A stretch of DNA of 27,566 bases from Mailhella massiliensis (GCF_020741395.1 NZ_DYZA01000190.1:1-27566); one strand, 5' to 3'. Shown: positions 15,110 to 23,044, counted from the first letter of the stretch. Translations and numbers: made by a program. Notes: generated from the sequence alone by a model not told the origin.

Positions 15110-15655
15110 ATGGCGAGCATTGGCGAGTTCAGCCTGAACCATGCCCGGCGTCTCTTTGAATCCGGCGACATAGACCGCATGGAAGTGGGCACGACCCGCG
15201 GCCTTCAGCAGATACACGAGTATCTTTTCGGCGGCCTTTACGACTTTGCCGGGCAGATCCGGGAAGTGAACATCTCCAAGGGGAATTTCCGCTTTGCAAA
15301 CAGCCTGTACCTCAAGGCGGCGCTTGAGGCCATAGAAAAGATGCCGGAGGGCTCCTTTGAGGAGATCATCGCCAAATATGTGGAAATGAACGTCGCCCAT
15401 CCCTTCCTGGAAGGCAACGGCCGCGCCGCGCGTATCTGGCTCGACATGATGCTGAAAAAGCATCTCCGGCAGGTGGTCAACTGGCAGAACGTGGACAAGA
15501 CGCTCTACCTTCAGGCCATGGAACGCAGCCCCGTCAACGACCTGGAACTCCGCGCCCTCCTTCAGCCGAACCTGACCGACAGGACGGGCGACCGTGAAGT
15601 CATCTTGAAAGGCATCGAGCAGTCCTATTTTTATGAAGGATACGGCGGAAGATGA
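15110..15655 (+). CDS. Class III Fic-domain protein (AMP transferase with C-terminal inhibitory helix)
   Basis: 181 residues. The Fic core motif HPFLEGNGRAAR is complete at 97-108, with catalytic H97, the anion-binding loop and R105. An upstream flap, SKGNFRFAN (57-64), fits substrate docking. The last helix has S172-Y-F-Y-E176-G177, matching the (S/T)xxxE(G/N) inhibitory motif. A C-terminal position defines class III Fic proteins such as the Neisseria meningitidis enzyme, which self-regulates and needs no separate antitoxin. Members transfer AMP from ATP to target proteins, often in bacteria themselves. AAGGAGA precedes the ATG. A 6-bp inverted repeat GCCGTG/CACGGC (15028-15060) lies upstream, and a strong terminator ends the unit at 15752. 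The target is unknown. Confidence 0.93.
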   Translation: MASIGEFSLNHARRLFESGDIDRMEVGTTRGLQQIHEYLFGGLYDFAGQIREVNISKGNFRFANSLYLKAALEAIEKMPEGSFEEIIAKYVEMNVAHPFLEGNGRAARIWLDMMLKKHLRQVVNWQNVDKTLYLQAMERSPVNDLELRALLQPNLTDRTGDREVILKGIEQSYFYEGYGGR

Positions 15656-15751
15656 TCCTCCGCTGTGCCCTGCCGAAGGGCTGCATGCCTGGAGCCTGAT
15701 CCGGTATGATGCAGCCCCTGCGGCGGGAACTGCCTGCCGCCCCCTTTCCCC

Positions 15752-15789
15752 AAAGCCATGCCCGCGCTTTTGCGGAGCATGGCTTTTTT
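15752..15789 (+). terminator. Rho-independent terminator of the fic gene
   Basis: A perfect 10-bp stem, AAAGCCATGC/GCATGGCTTT, encloses an inner CCGC-GCTTTT-GCGG hairpin and is followed by TTTTTT (15784-15789). It lies about 97 bp after the fic stop. On the minus strand only three T follow, so it is mainly a plus-strand terminator. Confidence 0.85.
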
Positions 15790-15912
15790 CATGAGCGCCA
15801 TGTCCATGGAGCGTGCCCTGTGAAAATAAGGCAGGACGCAGGTTTTAAGCACAGGCATGTTCAAGGCAGGCGGCGCCGACGGCCGGGAATACGCGATGCG
15901 GATGAAAGCGCT

Positions 15913-15941
15913 GCGGGGAAAAACATCCCCGCGTTTTTTTT
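15913..15941 (+). terminator. Second rho-independent terminator
   Basis: GCGGGGA/TCCCCGC with a 6-nt loop is followed by G and eight T (15934-15941). It is a strong terminator, only 125 bp past the previous one, with no gene between them. It could end a small RNA from 15790-15912 or act as a backstop. Confidence 0.8.
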
Positions 15942-15967
15942 GTGTTGTTGTCGATAAAAAACATCTG

Positions 15968-15996
15968 TTGCAAAAAAGCGTGCCCGTTGTTATAAA
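15968..15996 (+). promoter_or_regulatory. Strong promoter with overlapping inverted repeat, for the orphan gene
   Basis: TTGCAA (15968-15973) and TATAAA (15991-15996) are 17 bp apart, an excellent sigma70 match. The -10 element lies inside GTTGTT-ATAA-AACAAC (15986-16001), a perfect 6-bp inverted repeat that could bind a repressor. Downstream is a further A/T-rich tract. Confidence 0.7.
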
Positions 15997-16266
15997 ACAA
16001 CATAAAAAATAATAAAAACAATATGTTACATGAATTTTCCTTGCCATGGTGCCGCCTGTGTGCCATACTGTGCCCGCGAGGCCGGAAGAGCTTCCGCGCC
16101 GCTGCGACCTCATGCAGGCCATGGTGAAGCGGGCAGGCGCAGCCTTGTCCGTGAAGCAGCCGTGGAAGAGTGAAATGAGGAAAGTCCCGCCTTGCCTTGG
16201 GCCGGGCATGCGGGCGGCCTGGCCGGGCCGCCCGTGCATCAACCATGTTTTTTAAGGAGGCGTGAG

Positions 16267-16617
16267 GTGGAAACGCAGGAACTCAGGGAAATCTGGAACG
16301 AGATAAAGAAGTTTGTCGAGCTGAATCCCGGGTGGTACAGGACAAGGCTGAAGGATGGTCAGTCGGGCGTGCCTTTTAAAGCGGAAAATATCCGTGGCCG
16401 CATCCGCATTACCATCCGGAGCGGCAAGATCATCGGCTACCTGAAAGATGACGATTTTCTTGCCCTGTACCCTCTTTACCTGCGCAGGGAAAAGGGCGAG
16501 GCCGTCAGCGGCGAGGCGGGAAAGGTGAACTGGCGTCCGATTTATTTCTGGGGGCTTATCTTTTGGGCTTATGTGCGGAAAAGGAAACCTGAGATGCAGG
16601 CAGCCTCGCCGTGTTGA
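16267..16617 (+). CDS. Orphan 116-residue protein of unknown function
   Basis: I do not recognise a family. A GTG at 16267 is the best start: AAGGAGG (16254-16260) ends 6 bases before it, whereas the open frame further left is compositionally unlike protein. The sequence begins with a helix (ETQELREIWNEIKKFVEL), then NPGWYRTRLKDGQSGVPFKAENIRGRIRITIRSGKIIGYLKDDDF, a strand-rich basic segment. It ends LYPLYLRREKGEAV...VNWRPIYFWGLIFWAYVRKRKP, a hydrophobic aromatic stretch (about 93-104) next to basic residues that might touch the membrane. It has a strong promoter with an operator-like repeat and a long leader. Base composition is less GC-rich than its neighbours, which is compatible with transfer. 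Confidence 0.7.
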   Translation: METQELREIWNEIKKFVELNPGWYRTRLKDGQSGVPFKAENIRGRIRITIRSGKIIGYLKDDDFLALYPLYLRREKGEAVSGEAGKVNWRPIYFWGLIFWAYVRKRKPEMQAASPC

Positions 16618-16822
16618 AGATTCCCCTCTTTTTCATGGCGCAGGGAAACCTTCCCGGCGCGGCGGAAGGAGGCGGCCGCAGCCTTGTCCGGGCCTGCAAG
16701 CCGCGCGCACTTTCCTGCGGCCGGGCGCGTTATCCGTGGGGGGGGTGCCCGGGCATCCCCTTTTCCCGGCCCGCAGGGACGGTTTTTCCTCCGTGCCGCG
16801 AGCCGGGGGGGGCCGCCGCCCT

Positions 16823-19800
16823 TCAGAACTTCCAGCCCAGGGAAAGGGAGGCGTTCACGGCGGAGCTTTCCCGGCGGAAGGCTTCGCCGCCTGCGGAAAG
16901 CTGCATGAAGAAGGCCCGGTCCGGGCTTGTGAGGGTGAGGCTTCCCTGAAGGAGCAGGGCGTCGCGGCCGGGCAGGGCGGTGGCGGAGGAAAAGCCGAAG
17001 GCATCGTACCCGGCAAAGTGCGCATGGGTATGGAAGGCGGTATCCGCCAGCTCATGCCGCCATGCGGCCGTGATATCCAGCCCGAGGCCCGCGCCGTTTT
17101 CAAGCTCTCCCTGCCACGCCGTGTGCGCGCCCAGGGAAAGGGGCAGGGACGCGTAGCTTTCGCCGTCCACATGCAGGGCGCTTGCGCCGCCGTGTTCGGT
17201 GAAGCCCTCGCGGCGCAGGAAGCCGTATTCCAGCCAGGCGAGGGGCCCGGCCCTGAAGGTCCCGCGCTCCGTGCCCCACGAGGCGTCCCAGCCAGCGCCG
17301 AGCATGAAGGAGCCGAGGAGGGCGTTCCCGTCGCTTTCATGGCTGCGGGCGTAGCCGTTCACGGCCACGCGGCGATCCATGTCGGCGTTTTCCAGGCCGA
17401 GGCGGGCCTGCGCGGCGAGGTAGCCGCCCCGGCCTCCGGGCGCGAGGCGGGAGTGCGCGCCGAGGAGGAAAAAGCGGCTGTCGGCCTTCGCGGCGTCGCC
17501 GTAAAGGCGCGTTTCCCTCATGCCTGAGGCCAGGTGCACGCCTGCGGTGAGGCCGGAGTCGAAGCTGCGTTCCAGGGCGGCGAGAAGGCCCGCTTCCGTG
17601 CTCTTCCAGCCTGAGGAGCCGCCGTGCGCGCCCTGCCGGGAGGCGGAGCCGAAGGGCGCGGCCCACATCCGCCACTCGCCCGCTTGCGGCGCGTCCCGGT
17701 TCATGTGCTGGAGAAGGAGCAGGTTCAGCGCGCTCATGGCGTTCAGGGAGGCGCGGGCCGAGGCGTCCCAGGCTTCCGGGCCGAGCAGGTTCAGGCCGCG
17801 CGCCACGCCTGCGCCGCTTTTTTCCGACCAGTCGAGCGCGGCAAGGAGCGCCTGCATGTCCCCCCCGGCCACGCCGGAAATGCCGTAGAGCGCGCTGCCG
17901 AGGGAGAAGGCCCCCGCGTTGCCCGCATAGCGGCTGTAGGCGTCCTTTTCGCGGAAGGCGCGCACTTCAACCGTGCCGGAGGAGTCGGAAAGGGCAAATT
18001 CCAGCGTGGGGGAAAGGTTGGGGCCGAGAGTCACGCCGGTAAAGCCGCCGCCCGCATATTCCGCGTCCACCGGGGCCTGCGGCGTGATGAGGGCGTTCTG
18101 CGCATAGAAGCCGGGCATGGGCCGCAGCGCCCAGGTCCCGCCGAGCACGGCGGAGTACGCCTTGATGCCGTTCACCTCGCCCGTGGGGAGAAAGCCGGTT
18201 TCCAGCACCGCGCCTTCTTCGTTCACAAAGGCTTCCGCCACACTCGCGCCGAAGCCTTCCTCATCCGTGCCGTACAGGGCGAGGAGGCCCGCGTTGCGCA
18301 GCGAATACACGTTCACGGCGTCCGTCACGGCAAGGCGGCCTGCCTCAAGGCTCATATTGATGCTCTTTGCGCCGTCGATGCCGCCGTAAAGCGTCATGTC
18401 GAAGGAGGGATCCGCCTCCCCCGCCGTGCCGTCCGCCTGCGCGGCCCGGCCGAAGGTGAGGGCGGTGTGCAGCCCGTCCGCGCTTCCCGGGTACTGGAGG
18501 TCGGGGTTTTCCGGGTCCCATTCGGAAACAATGTCCCCGATGACCTGCGCGCCGGAAAGGATGTTGATCTCCCCGACGAAGGCGTTTTCGGACACGAAGA
18601 GGGAGGCCGCGCTTCCGGCGAGAAGGCCGCTCACGTCGAAGGAGGAGACAAGCGGCCCGTCGAGGTTCAGCTCCATGCCGTACGGGTCCGTATTATAGTA
18701 GGGATGCGAAGGGTCGGAAATAAGGTGCCAGCCCCATTCTTCATACGGGTTGTTCCATATCCACGAACCGCGGTACTCCGTGGCATTGCCGAGCAGGTTG
18801 CTGCCGAAGTCGAAGCGCGCGGCAATGCCTCCCTCTCCGAGGGCGGTCACGTCGCCGCGGCTTATGACGGCCTGATCTTTGCCGTAGGCCACAAGAAGGC
18901 CCGTGCCCCATGCGCCGTTTGCCGCAATGCGCACGCCGGGCGCTATGGCGAGCGTGTTGCCGCTGCCGTCCACGCGGATGCCCGTGCCTGCCGTGCCGCA
19001 GGCGAGAAGGTCGGCGGCCTGGGTCACGGTGTTCTGCTTGCCGTAAAGGTGCAGGCCCGTGCCGAGGGTTGCCGTGTTCGGCACGCCCTCAAGGAAGGCG
19101 TCTCCTGCTTCGTTCCTGGCGAAGTAGCCGTTGCCGTTCACGATAGTTTCACCGTCGCCGTAGATGGAGAAGCCGTAGAAGTTCCTGCGGTCGATGCTGT
19201 AGCCTATGTCCTGAAGCGCGGCCAGTTCCGCTTCCATGAAGGCGGTGTAGTTGCGGTAGTTCTGGTGGCTCATGAGGCTGCGCTCAAGCTCGATGTGGGA
19301 AAGGTCGAGATAGTCGTTCTCATAGCCTTCTATGGGCAGGCCCTCGTCGTTGCCCATCACTTCGGCCACGTTCCTGCCGTGGAAGGTCACGCCGCTTCTC
19401 GTCGCATCACCCACGATGAAATCCCTGCCCGGCACGCCGCCTTCGCCTTCGTGCACCACGTTCATGCCCGGGGTGAGCCGGGTGCCGTATGCGTCTTTGA
19501 GGTGCGCATTCCATACGCTGAGCGATTCTTCTTTTCCGTTCTGCATAAAGGAGAGAACGCCCAGGGCATGGGCGGTTTCGTGGTAGAGTACGGCGACGAT
19601 ATCGGCCTGCTCTCCGGTCGAGGGCAGGGGAGAAAGGTGCTCCGGTATGCCGAAGTCTATCGTTCCCACAAAAAAGTACGCCGGCTCTTCCATGGCCGTG
19701 CCGTGTATGATGCCGCTCTGCAAGGCTGTTTCGAGGACGGGAAGAGACGAGGCATTCGGCGCGCTTCCCGCCTCGGCGTTTTCCACATCGTAGGTGCCGA

Positions 19801-20119
19801 TGAAGAGGGGCAGCGGCGTGCTGTTCGTGCTGCCCGGCCCCAGAACCTCGGCCCAGAGCGCGGCGGCGGAAGTCACGGCGTTTTTCTGCTGCCCGGAGAG
19901 CGTCCAGGAGGAAAGCCACGCCGCGTCTTCATTCTCATAGATCACGTCTCCCTGGTCGAAGAAGTTCAGCTCAAAAAGGGGCGAGCCGTCGGGCCCGTAC
20001 ACCTGGCGCGATTCAAGGGCGGGAGCGGCGGAAGGGAGAAGGGGCGAGAGCATGCAGGCGGCAAGCGCAAGGCGCGCCGCCCGGCGGAAAAAGCGCGAGA
20101 GGGAGGAAAAGGCAGTCAT
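16823..20119 (-). CDS. Autotransporter with putative metalloprotease passenger
   Basis: 1098 residues from the ATG at 20119, with AAGGA 5 bases upstream; an in-frame GTG 21 bases earlier is less likely. A signal peptide spans about 1-34 (FFRRAARLALAACMLSPLLPSAAPA). Residues about 40-310 hold HETAHALG (H180, E181, H184), then about 90 residues later SH(x7)M with H275 and M283, and AELAALQDIGY. This resembles M8/leishmanolysin-type metzincins, in which the third zinc ligand lies far beyond HExxHxxG and is followed by a Met-turn. A beta-helix-like passenger follows (about 315-800), with GDGETIVNGNGY and repeated ITVxxG-like strands. The last 284 residues (815-1098) form an autotransporter beta-barrel ending in WKF. 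It should sit in the outer membrane and expose or release the protease. No promoter is seen nearby. Confidence 0.85.
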   Translation of the reverse strand: MTAFSSLSRFFRRAARLALAACMLSPLLPSAAPALESRQVYGPDGSPLFELNFFDQGDVIYENEDAAWLSSWTLSGQQKNAVTSAAALWAEVLGPGSTNSTPLPLFIGTYDVENAEAGSAPNASSLPVLETALQSGIIHGTAMEEPAYFFVGTIDFGIPEHLSPLPSTGEQADIVAVLYHETAHALGVLSFMQNGKEESLSVWNAHLKDAYGTRLTPGMNVVHEGEGGVPGRDFIVGDATRSGVTFHGRNVAEVMGNDEGLPIEGYENDYLDLSHIELERSLMSHQNYRNYTAFMEAELAALQDIGYSIDRRNFYGFSIYGDGETIVNGNGYFARNEAGDAFLEGVPNTATLGTGLHLYGKQNTVTQAADLLACGTAGTGIRVDGSGNTLAIAPGVRIAANGAWGTGLLVAYGKDQAVISRGDVTALGEGGIAARFDFGSNLLGNATEYRGSWIWNNPYEEWGWHLISDPSHPYYNTDPYGMELNLDGPLVSSFDVSGLLAGSAASLFVSENAFVGEINILSGAQVIGDIVSEWDPENPDLQYPGSADGLHTALTFGRAAQADGTAGEADPSFDMTLYGGIDGAKSINMSLEAGRLAVTDAVNVYSLRNAGLLALYGTDEEGFGASVAEAFVNEEGAVLETGFLPTGEVNGIKAYSAVLGGTWALRPMPGFYAQNALITPQAPVDAEYAGGGFTGVTLGPNLSPTLEFALSDSSGTVEVRAFREKDAYSRYAGNAGAFSLGSALYGISGVAGGDMQALLAALDWSEKSGAGVARGLNLLGPEAWDASARASLNAMSALNLLLLQHMNRDAPQAGEWRMWAAPFGSASRQGAHGGSSGWKSTEAGLLAALERSFDSGLTAGVHLASGMRETRLYGDAAKADSRFFLLGAHSRLAPGGRGGYLAAQARLGLENADMDRRVAVNGYARSHESDGNALLGSFMLGAGWDASWGTERGTFRAGPLAWLEYGFLRREGFTEHGGASALHVDGESYASLPLSLGAHTAWQGELENGAGLGLDITAAWRHELADTAFHTHAHFAGYDAFGFSSATALPGRDALLLQGSLTLTSPDRAFFMQLSAGGEAFRRESSAVNASLSLGWKF

Positions 20120-20219
20120 GGGTGTCCTTGGAAGAGGCACGGGGCCGGAAACGCGGGCACGGGGCGCGGGAACGAAGGCAGGGGGCCGGAGCGGCCTTTG
20201 CGGCGGAGGGGCGCATCGG

Positions 20220-20256
20220 AAAAGCCCCGGGAGCAGGCAGGAGGCGCTCCCGGGGC
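20220..20256 (-). terminator. Rho-independent terminator of the radical SAM unit
   Basis: A perfect 11-bp stem, GCCCCGGGAGC/GCTCCCGGGGC (20256-20246 and 20234-20224), has an 11-nt loop. On the minus strand it is followed by TTTT (20223-20220). It lies 9 bp past the radical SAM stop codon and separates that unit from the autotransporter. Confidence 0.8.
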
Positions 20257-20265
20257 GTGATGCCG

Positions 20266-21567
20266 TTATTCCGCCTTGCCGTCCGCCTCTTCGGGCTCGC
20301 CGTCGCCGCGATAGGGGTTGAAGTAGCCGAAGTTCAGGCCGGGGCAGTATTTTTTGAGGCGCTTTCGAAAGTTCACAAGTCCTACGGAAGGCCCGAAGCC
20401 GATGCCTTCCATGAGCTTCATGTAGAGCTCAGGGTCGATGTTGAGGTTGCGCAGCTGGATGAAGCTCACCTTGCAGCTGTTGATGAGCTCCACAAGGGCC
20501 TCGATTTCCTCCTCGCAGTCGGTGATGCCGGGGAAATAGAGCAGGTTCAGGGAGACGAAAACCCCGCGCCCGCTCGCTTCTTTAATGGAGCGGCGCACGT
20601 CGGCAAAGGAGAAGCTGCGCGGCCGGTAGTAGCGGGTATACACCTCTTCGCGCGCGCTGTTCATGCTCACGCGCAGGGAGGTAAGCCCTGCCTCGGCGAG
20701 CTTGGCTACCTCGTCGGGCATGGAGGCGTTGGAATTCAGGTTGATGGTGCCGTGCCCGCCCTCGGCGCGGAACCTTTTCACCACCTCAAGGAGCAGCGGG
20801 GCCTCGGTAAGGGGCTCTCCTTCGCAGCCCTGCCCGAAGGAGAAGATGGGGTGCGGCTCGTTCTTCATGTGGTGGAACATCATTTCCAGAATTTCGTCCG
20901 CCTTCGGGGTGAAGGTGAGCCGCTCCTGCGGGGTGGCGCAGAGGGTGGAATCCTCGTTCTTGTGGGAGATGCAGCCCACGCAGCGGGCGTTGCACACGCG
21001 GGAAGTGGGGATGGGCGCTTCATAGCGGCCTATGGCCAGGTTCTTGGCCGCAGGGCAGCCGTACTTCAGCACGCAGTTCTGCATGAGGTGCTGAATGAAG
21101 CGGTTGTCCGGATATTTCGCCATGAGCTCGCGCGCGGCCTTGTTGATCTTCTTCTGCGGGATGCCGGTGAATATCTGGCGCGGGTCCTCATCTACCTTTT
21201 TGGCGCAGACGTAGAAGCGCTCGCCTATCATGCCCACGGCGGCATAGGCGAAAAGCGGCAGCGTGGGCGCGCCTTCGCCCGTCACATACACGGGGTGGCC
21301 GGTGAGGGTGTGCGCGGGCGCGATGAAGGCCGCCACGGCGAGTTCCTCCACTTCCAGCGTCTCCCCGGTTTCCGGATCCAGGCCCACGGCATGGCGGCCC
21401 GGCAGAAGGAAAAGCTCGCTCTCGGGCGGCAGGGGCATGAGCTCATCGGGGCGCGGCAGCGTCCATTCATTGCCCTTGCGGCAGAGCATGAGCAGGTCGG
21501 GGTCGTCGAAGATGCGGCCGTCTTTGTCGGCCAGGAGCATGTGCGGGCGGGGGTGGGAAGTGGCCAT
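20266..21567 (-). CDS. Radical SAM protein with an uncharacterised N-terminal domain
   Basis: 433 residues. The [4Fe-4S]-SAM motif C192-NAR-C196-VG-C199 is complete. It is followed by FSFGQGCEGEPLTEAP, which takes the place of the usual GGEP loop, then INLNSNASMP, LRVSMNSARE and VSLNLLYFPG strands of a TIM barrel. Residues 1-185 are not a family I recognise; they include QNCVLKYGC (C165, C171), possibly part of an extra metal site. The product's reaction is unknown. The ATG at 21567 has a poor ribosome site, so translation may rely on the small upstream gene, whose stop lies 33 bp away. The final acidic tail (EPEEADGKAE) looks unstructured. A strong terminator follows. Confidence 0.88.
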   Translation of the reverse strand: MATSHPRPHMLLADKDGRIFDDPDLLMLCRKGNEWTLPRPDELMPLPPESELFLLPGRHAVGLDPETGETLEVEELAVAAFIAPAHTLTGHPVYVTGEGAPTLPLFAYAAVGMIGERFYVCAKKVDEDPRQIFTGIPQKKINKAARELMAKYPDNRFIQHLMQNCVLKYGCPAAKNLAIGRYEAPIPTSRVCNARCVGCISHKNEDSTLCATPQERLTFTPKADEILEMMFHHMKNEPHPIFSFGQGCEGEPLTEAPLLLEVVKRFRAEGGHGTINLNSNASMPDEVAKLAEAGLTSLRVSMNSAREEVYTRYYRPRSFSFADVRRSIKEASGRGVFVSLNLLYFPGITDCEEEIEALVELINSCKVSFIQLRNLNIDPELYMKLMEGIGFGPSVGLVNFRKRLKKYCPGLNFGYFNPYRGDGEPEEADGKAE

Positions 21568-21600
21568 GGCGGTGCTTTGGGCAATGCGCCCCGTGAAGGT

Positions 21601-21810
21601 TTACTGTTCGGGATTTTCTCCGAGGAAGCGGTTCCAGAGGCGTATGGCCGCCCCTTCGGAGACCGCCCACTGCGTCAGCGCGCAGCCGCACGGGCAGACG
21701 ACGCGCCACAGCGCGTGGCGGCGGCCTGCGGGCAGGCACGACTCCAGCTTCTGCTCATGGCTTCCGCAGGTGGAGCAGGGTAGAATGGGGGGAAGGTAAC
21801 GATCCGGCAT
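21601..21810 (-). CDS. Small Lar-like zinc-ribbon protein
   Basis: 69 residues. The ATG at 21810 has AAAGGAGG 4-5 bases upstream, so translation should be strong. The layout LPCSTCGS (C12, C15), VVCPCGC (C39, C41, C43), then AIRLWNR (55-61) matches the restriction-alleviation Lar family, in which a CPFCG knuckle and a second cysteine pair precede the hallmark A(I/V)xxWNR. Phage and prophage Lar proteins help DNA escape type I restriction. Many chromosomal relatives have no known role, so an anti-restriction function here is inference. It is followed after 33 bp by the radical SAM gene on the same transcript. It has its own near-consensus promoter at 21885-21913. Confidence 0.75.
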   Translation of the reverse strand: MPDRYLPPILPCSTCGSHEQKLESCLPAGRRHALWRVVCPCGCALTQWAVSEGAAIRLWNRFLGENPEQ

Positions 21811-21884
21811 GAAACCTCCTTTTCGCGGGCAGCGGCAGAACATGTGCCGGATAGCGCGTGACGCATGAAAATCAGGCGGAGTGC

Positions 21885-21913
21885 ATGATAGCGCTCCCTT
21901 CCGCCTTTAGCAA
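21885..21913 (-). promoter_or_regulatory. Promoter of the Lar-like/radical SAM unit
   Basis: On the minus strand TTGCTA (21913-21908) and TATCAT (21890-21885) are exactly 17 bp apart. GGCGGA/TCCGCC (21875-21880 and 21900-21905) is an inverted repeat spanning the -10, a possible operator. The leader is about 70 nt. Confidence 0.65.
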
Positions 21914-22028
21914 GCTCCCTCCGCCCTACCGGGCGAAGGCTGGCTCGGGCCTCCCGCAGGCACGCTTTTTCTGAAACAGTAAAGGAGCTTCGATGGGGGC
22001 CGGGGCATCCGTCGCCTCTTCCGGCGGG

Positions 22029-22988
22029 TCACACCAGCCCGGCGAGGCTGAGCGCGAACATGACGAGGGGCAGGGTGAGCAGGGAAAGGAGCGTGGTGGC
22101 TATGACGGTCATGGAAGCTTCCATGGGCCGTGCGCGGTAGCGTTCCCCGAGGATATAGACCATGGTGGCGGTGGGCATGGCCGCGGTGACGGTGCCCGTG
22201 ATCAGGGCCGTGCCGGAGCAGCCTGCGGCAAGAAGAGCGAGGAAGGTGACGAGGGGCTGGAGAAGGAGCTTGAGCACGGCGACGACGGCGATGTTTTTCC
22301 GGCTGAAGCCTTCCCCTGCGCCGGCAGTACCGGAAAGCTGGGCCGAGAGCACCATGCCCATGCCGAACAGGGCGCAGGGCGCGGCCGTGGAGCCGAGCAT
22401 TTCCGCTATCTTCACGAAGGCCGTGGGCACGGGCACGCCGAAGAAGCCGAGGGAGGCGCCGATAAGGGCGGAAACGAGCATGGGGTTGTGGGTGAGTTCC
22501 TTGAAAAGGCGCAGGCCGAGGCCTTTTTTCTCCCTGCCGGGGGAAAGCATGTCGAGGGTGGCGTCGGCAGTGAGGAAAACGCCGGTGTAGAGCAGCGCGC
22601 CGAGCATGCCCGCGCTCACGGCCTCTTCGTTGCCGGGAAAGACCATGAATATGAAGGGCAGCCCGAAAAAGGCCGCGTTGGGGAAGGCGGCGGCCAGGGT
22701 GCGGATGGTGACGATGGGGTCGTGCCTTTTCCAGAAGCGGGAAAAGAAGAGGTAGGCGGCGAGGTAGAAGAGGAGGGAAGCGGCGAGGGTACCCCAGATG
22801 AAGGGCTGCGCCCCGTCCATGGGGATGGTGCACATCTGCATGAAGATAAGGGCGGGCAGGCTCACCCAGTACACGAACTGATTGAGGCACAGGGCCATGG
22901 AGGGCGCGAAGATGCGGCGGCGCTCGGCGACGAGGCCGAGGAAGATGATGCCGAACACGGTAACGAGGGCGGAGAGGATGCCGGACAT
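22029..22988 (-). CDS. AEC-family (auxin efflux carrier-like) permease
   Basis: 319 residues with about ten hydrophobic helices in two five-helix halves, as in the AEC/MdcF family. The first half contains LNQFVYWVSLPALIF and RTLAAAFPNAAFFGLPF. The second half contains FGMGMVLSAQL and TAAMPTATMVYILGERY, typical conserved stretches with the helix-breaking prolines. Family members move malonate, other dicarboxylates or related anions across the inner membrane; the substrate here cannot be told. The start ATG at 22988 has only a weak AAAGG. It lies 109 bp after the MFS gene, with a possible promoter between them, so it could be either co-transcribed or independent. No clear terminator follows. 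Confidence 0.9.
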   Translation of the reverse strand: MSGILSALVTVFGIIFLGLVAERRRIFAPSMALCLNQFVYWVSLPALIFMQMCTIPMDGAQPFIWGTLAASLLFYLAAYLFFSRFWKRHDPIVTIRTLAAAFPNAAFFGLPFIFMVFPGNEEAVSAGMLGALLYTGVFLTADATLDMLSPGREKKGLGLRLFKELTHNPMLVSALIGASLGFFGVPVPTAFVKIAEMLGSTAAPCALFGMGMVLSAQLSGTAGAGEGFSRKNIAVVAVLKLLLQPLVTFLALLAAGCSGTALITGTVTAAMPTATMVYILGERYRARPMEASMTVIATTLLSLLTLPLVMFALSLAGLV

Positions 22989-23044
22989 GGAAAAGGGAGC
23001 CTTTGTGTTGCGGTTGGACGGGCGGAGCGGCCCGGGAGAACGGA

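Larger units (their letters stand above)
15790..16266. other. Regulatory intergenic region: AT-rich promoter zone and structured leader
   Basis: Around the second terminator lies an AT-rich stretch (15934-16045), sharply different from its GC-rich surroundings. It holds a near-consensus promoter and an inverted repeat, listed separately. From about 16003 the predicted leader of the orphan gene is about 260 nt. It includes a small CGGAAG-AG-CTTCCG hairpin (16083-16096) and a strong 9-bp CGGGCGGCC/GGCCGCCCG hairpin (16211-16234). TTTTTT and the ribosome site AAGGAGG follow. No protein gene is credible. Confidence 0.6.

Noticed and set aside
16177..16187. GAGGAAAGTCC, reminiscent of the RNase P RNA core
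   Set aside because: The rest of the RNase P RNA (downstream conserved ACAGA-type regions and about 350 nt) cannot fit before the gene at 16267.
15631..16242. Minus-strand open frame through the fic terminator and AT-rich region
   Set aside because: It crosses two strong terminators and a promoter, has no Shine-Dalgarno sequence, and shows no domain.
16003..16266. Possible cobalamin or molybdenum-cofactor riboswitch in the orphan-gene leader
   Set aside because: I could not find the conserved boxes of either class; only generic hairpins are visible.
17624..20260. 878-codon open frame antisense to the autotransporter
   Set aside because: Its composition is of shadow type, with no recognisable domain, while the opposite strand has a signal peptide, protease motif and barrel.
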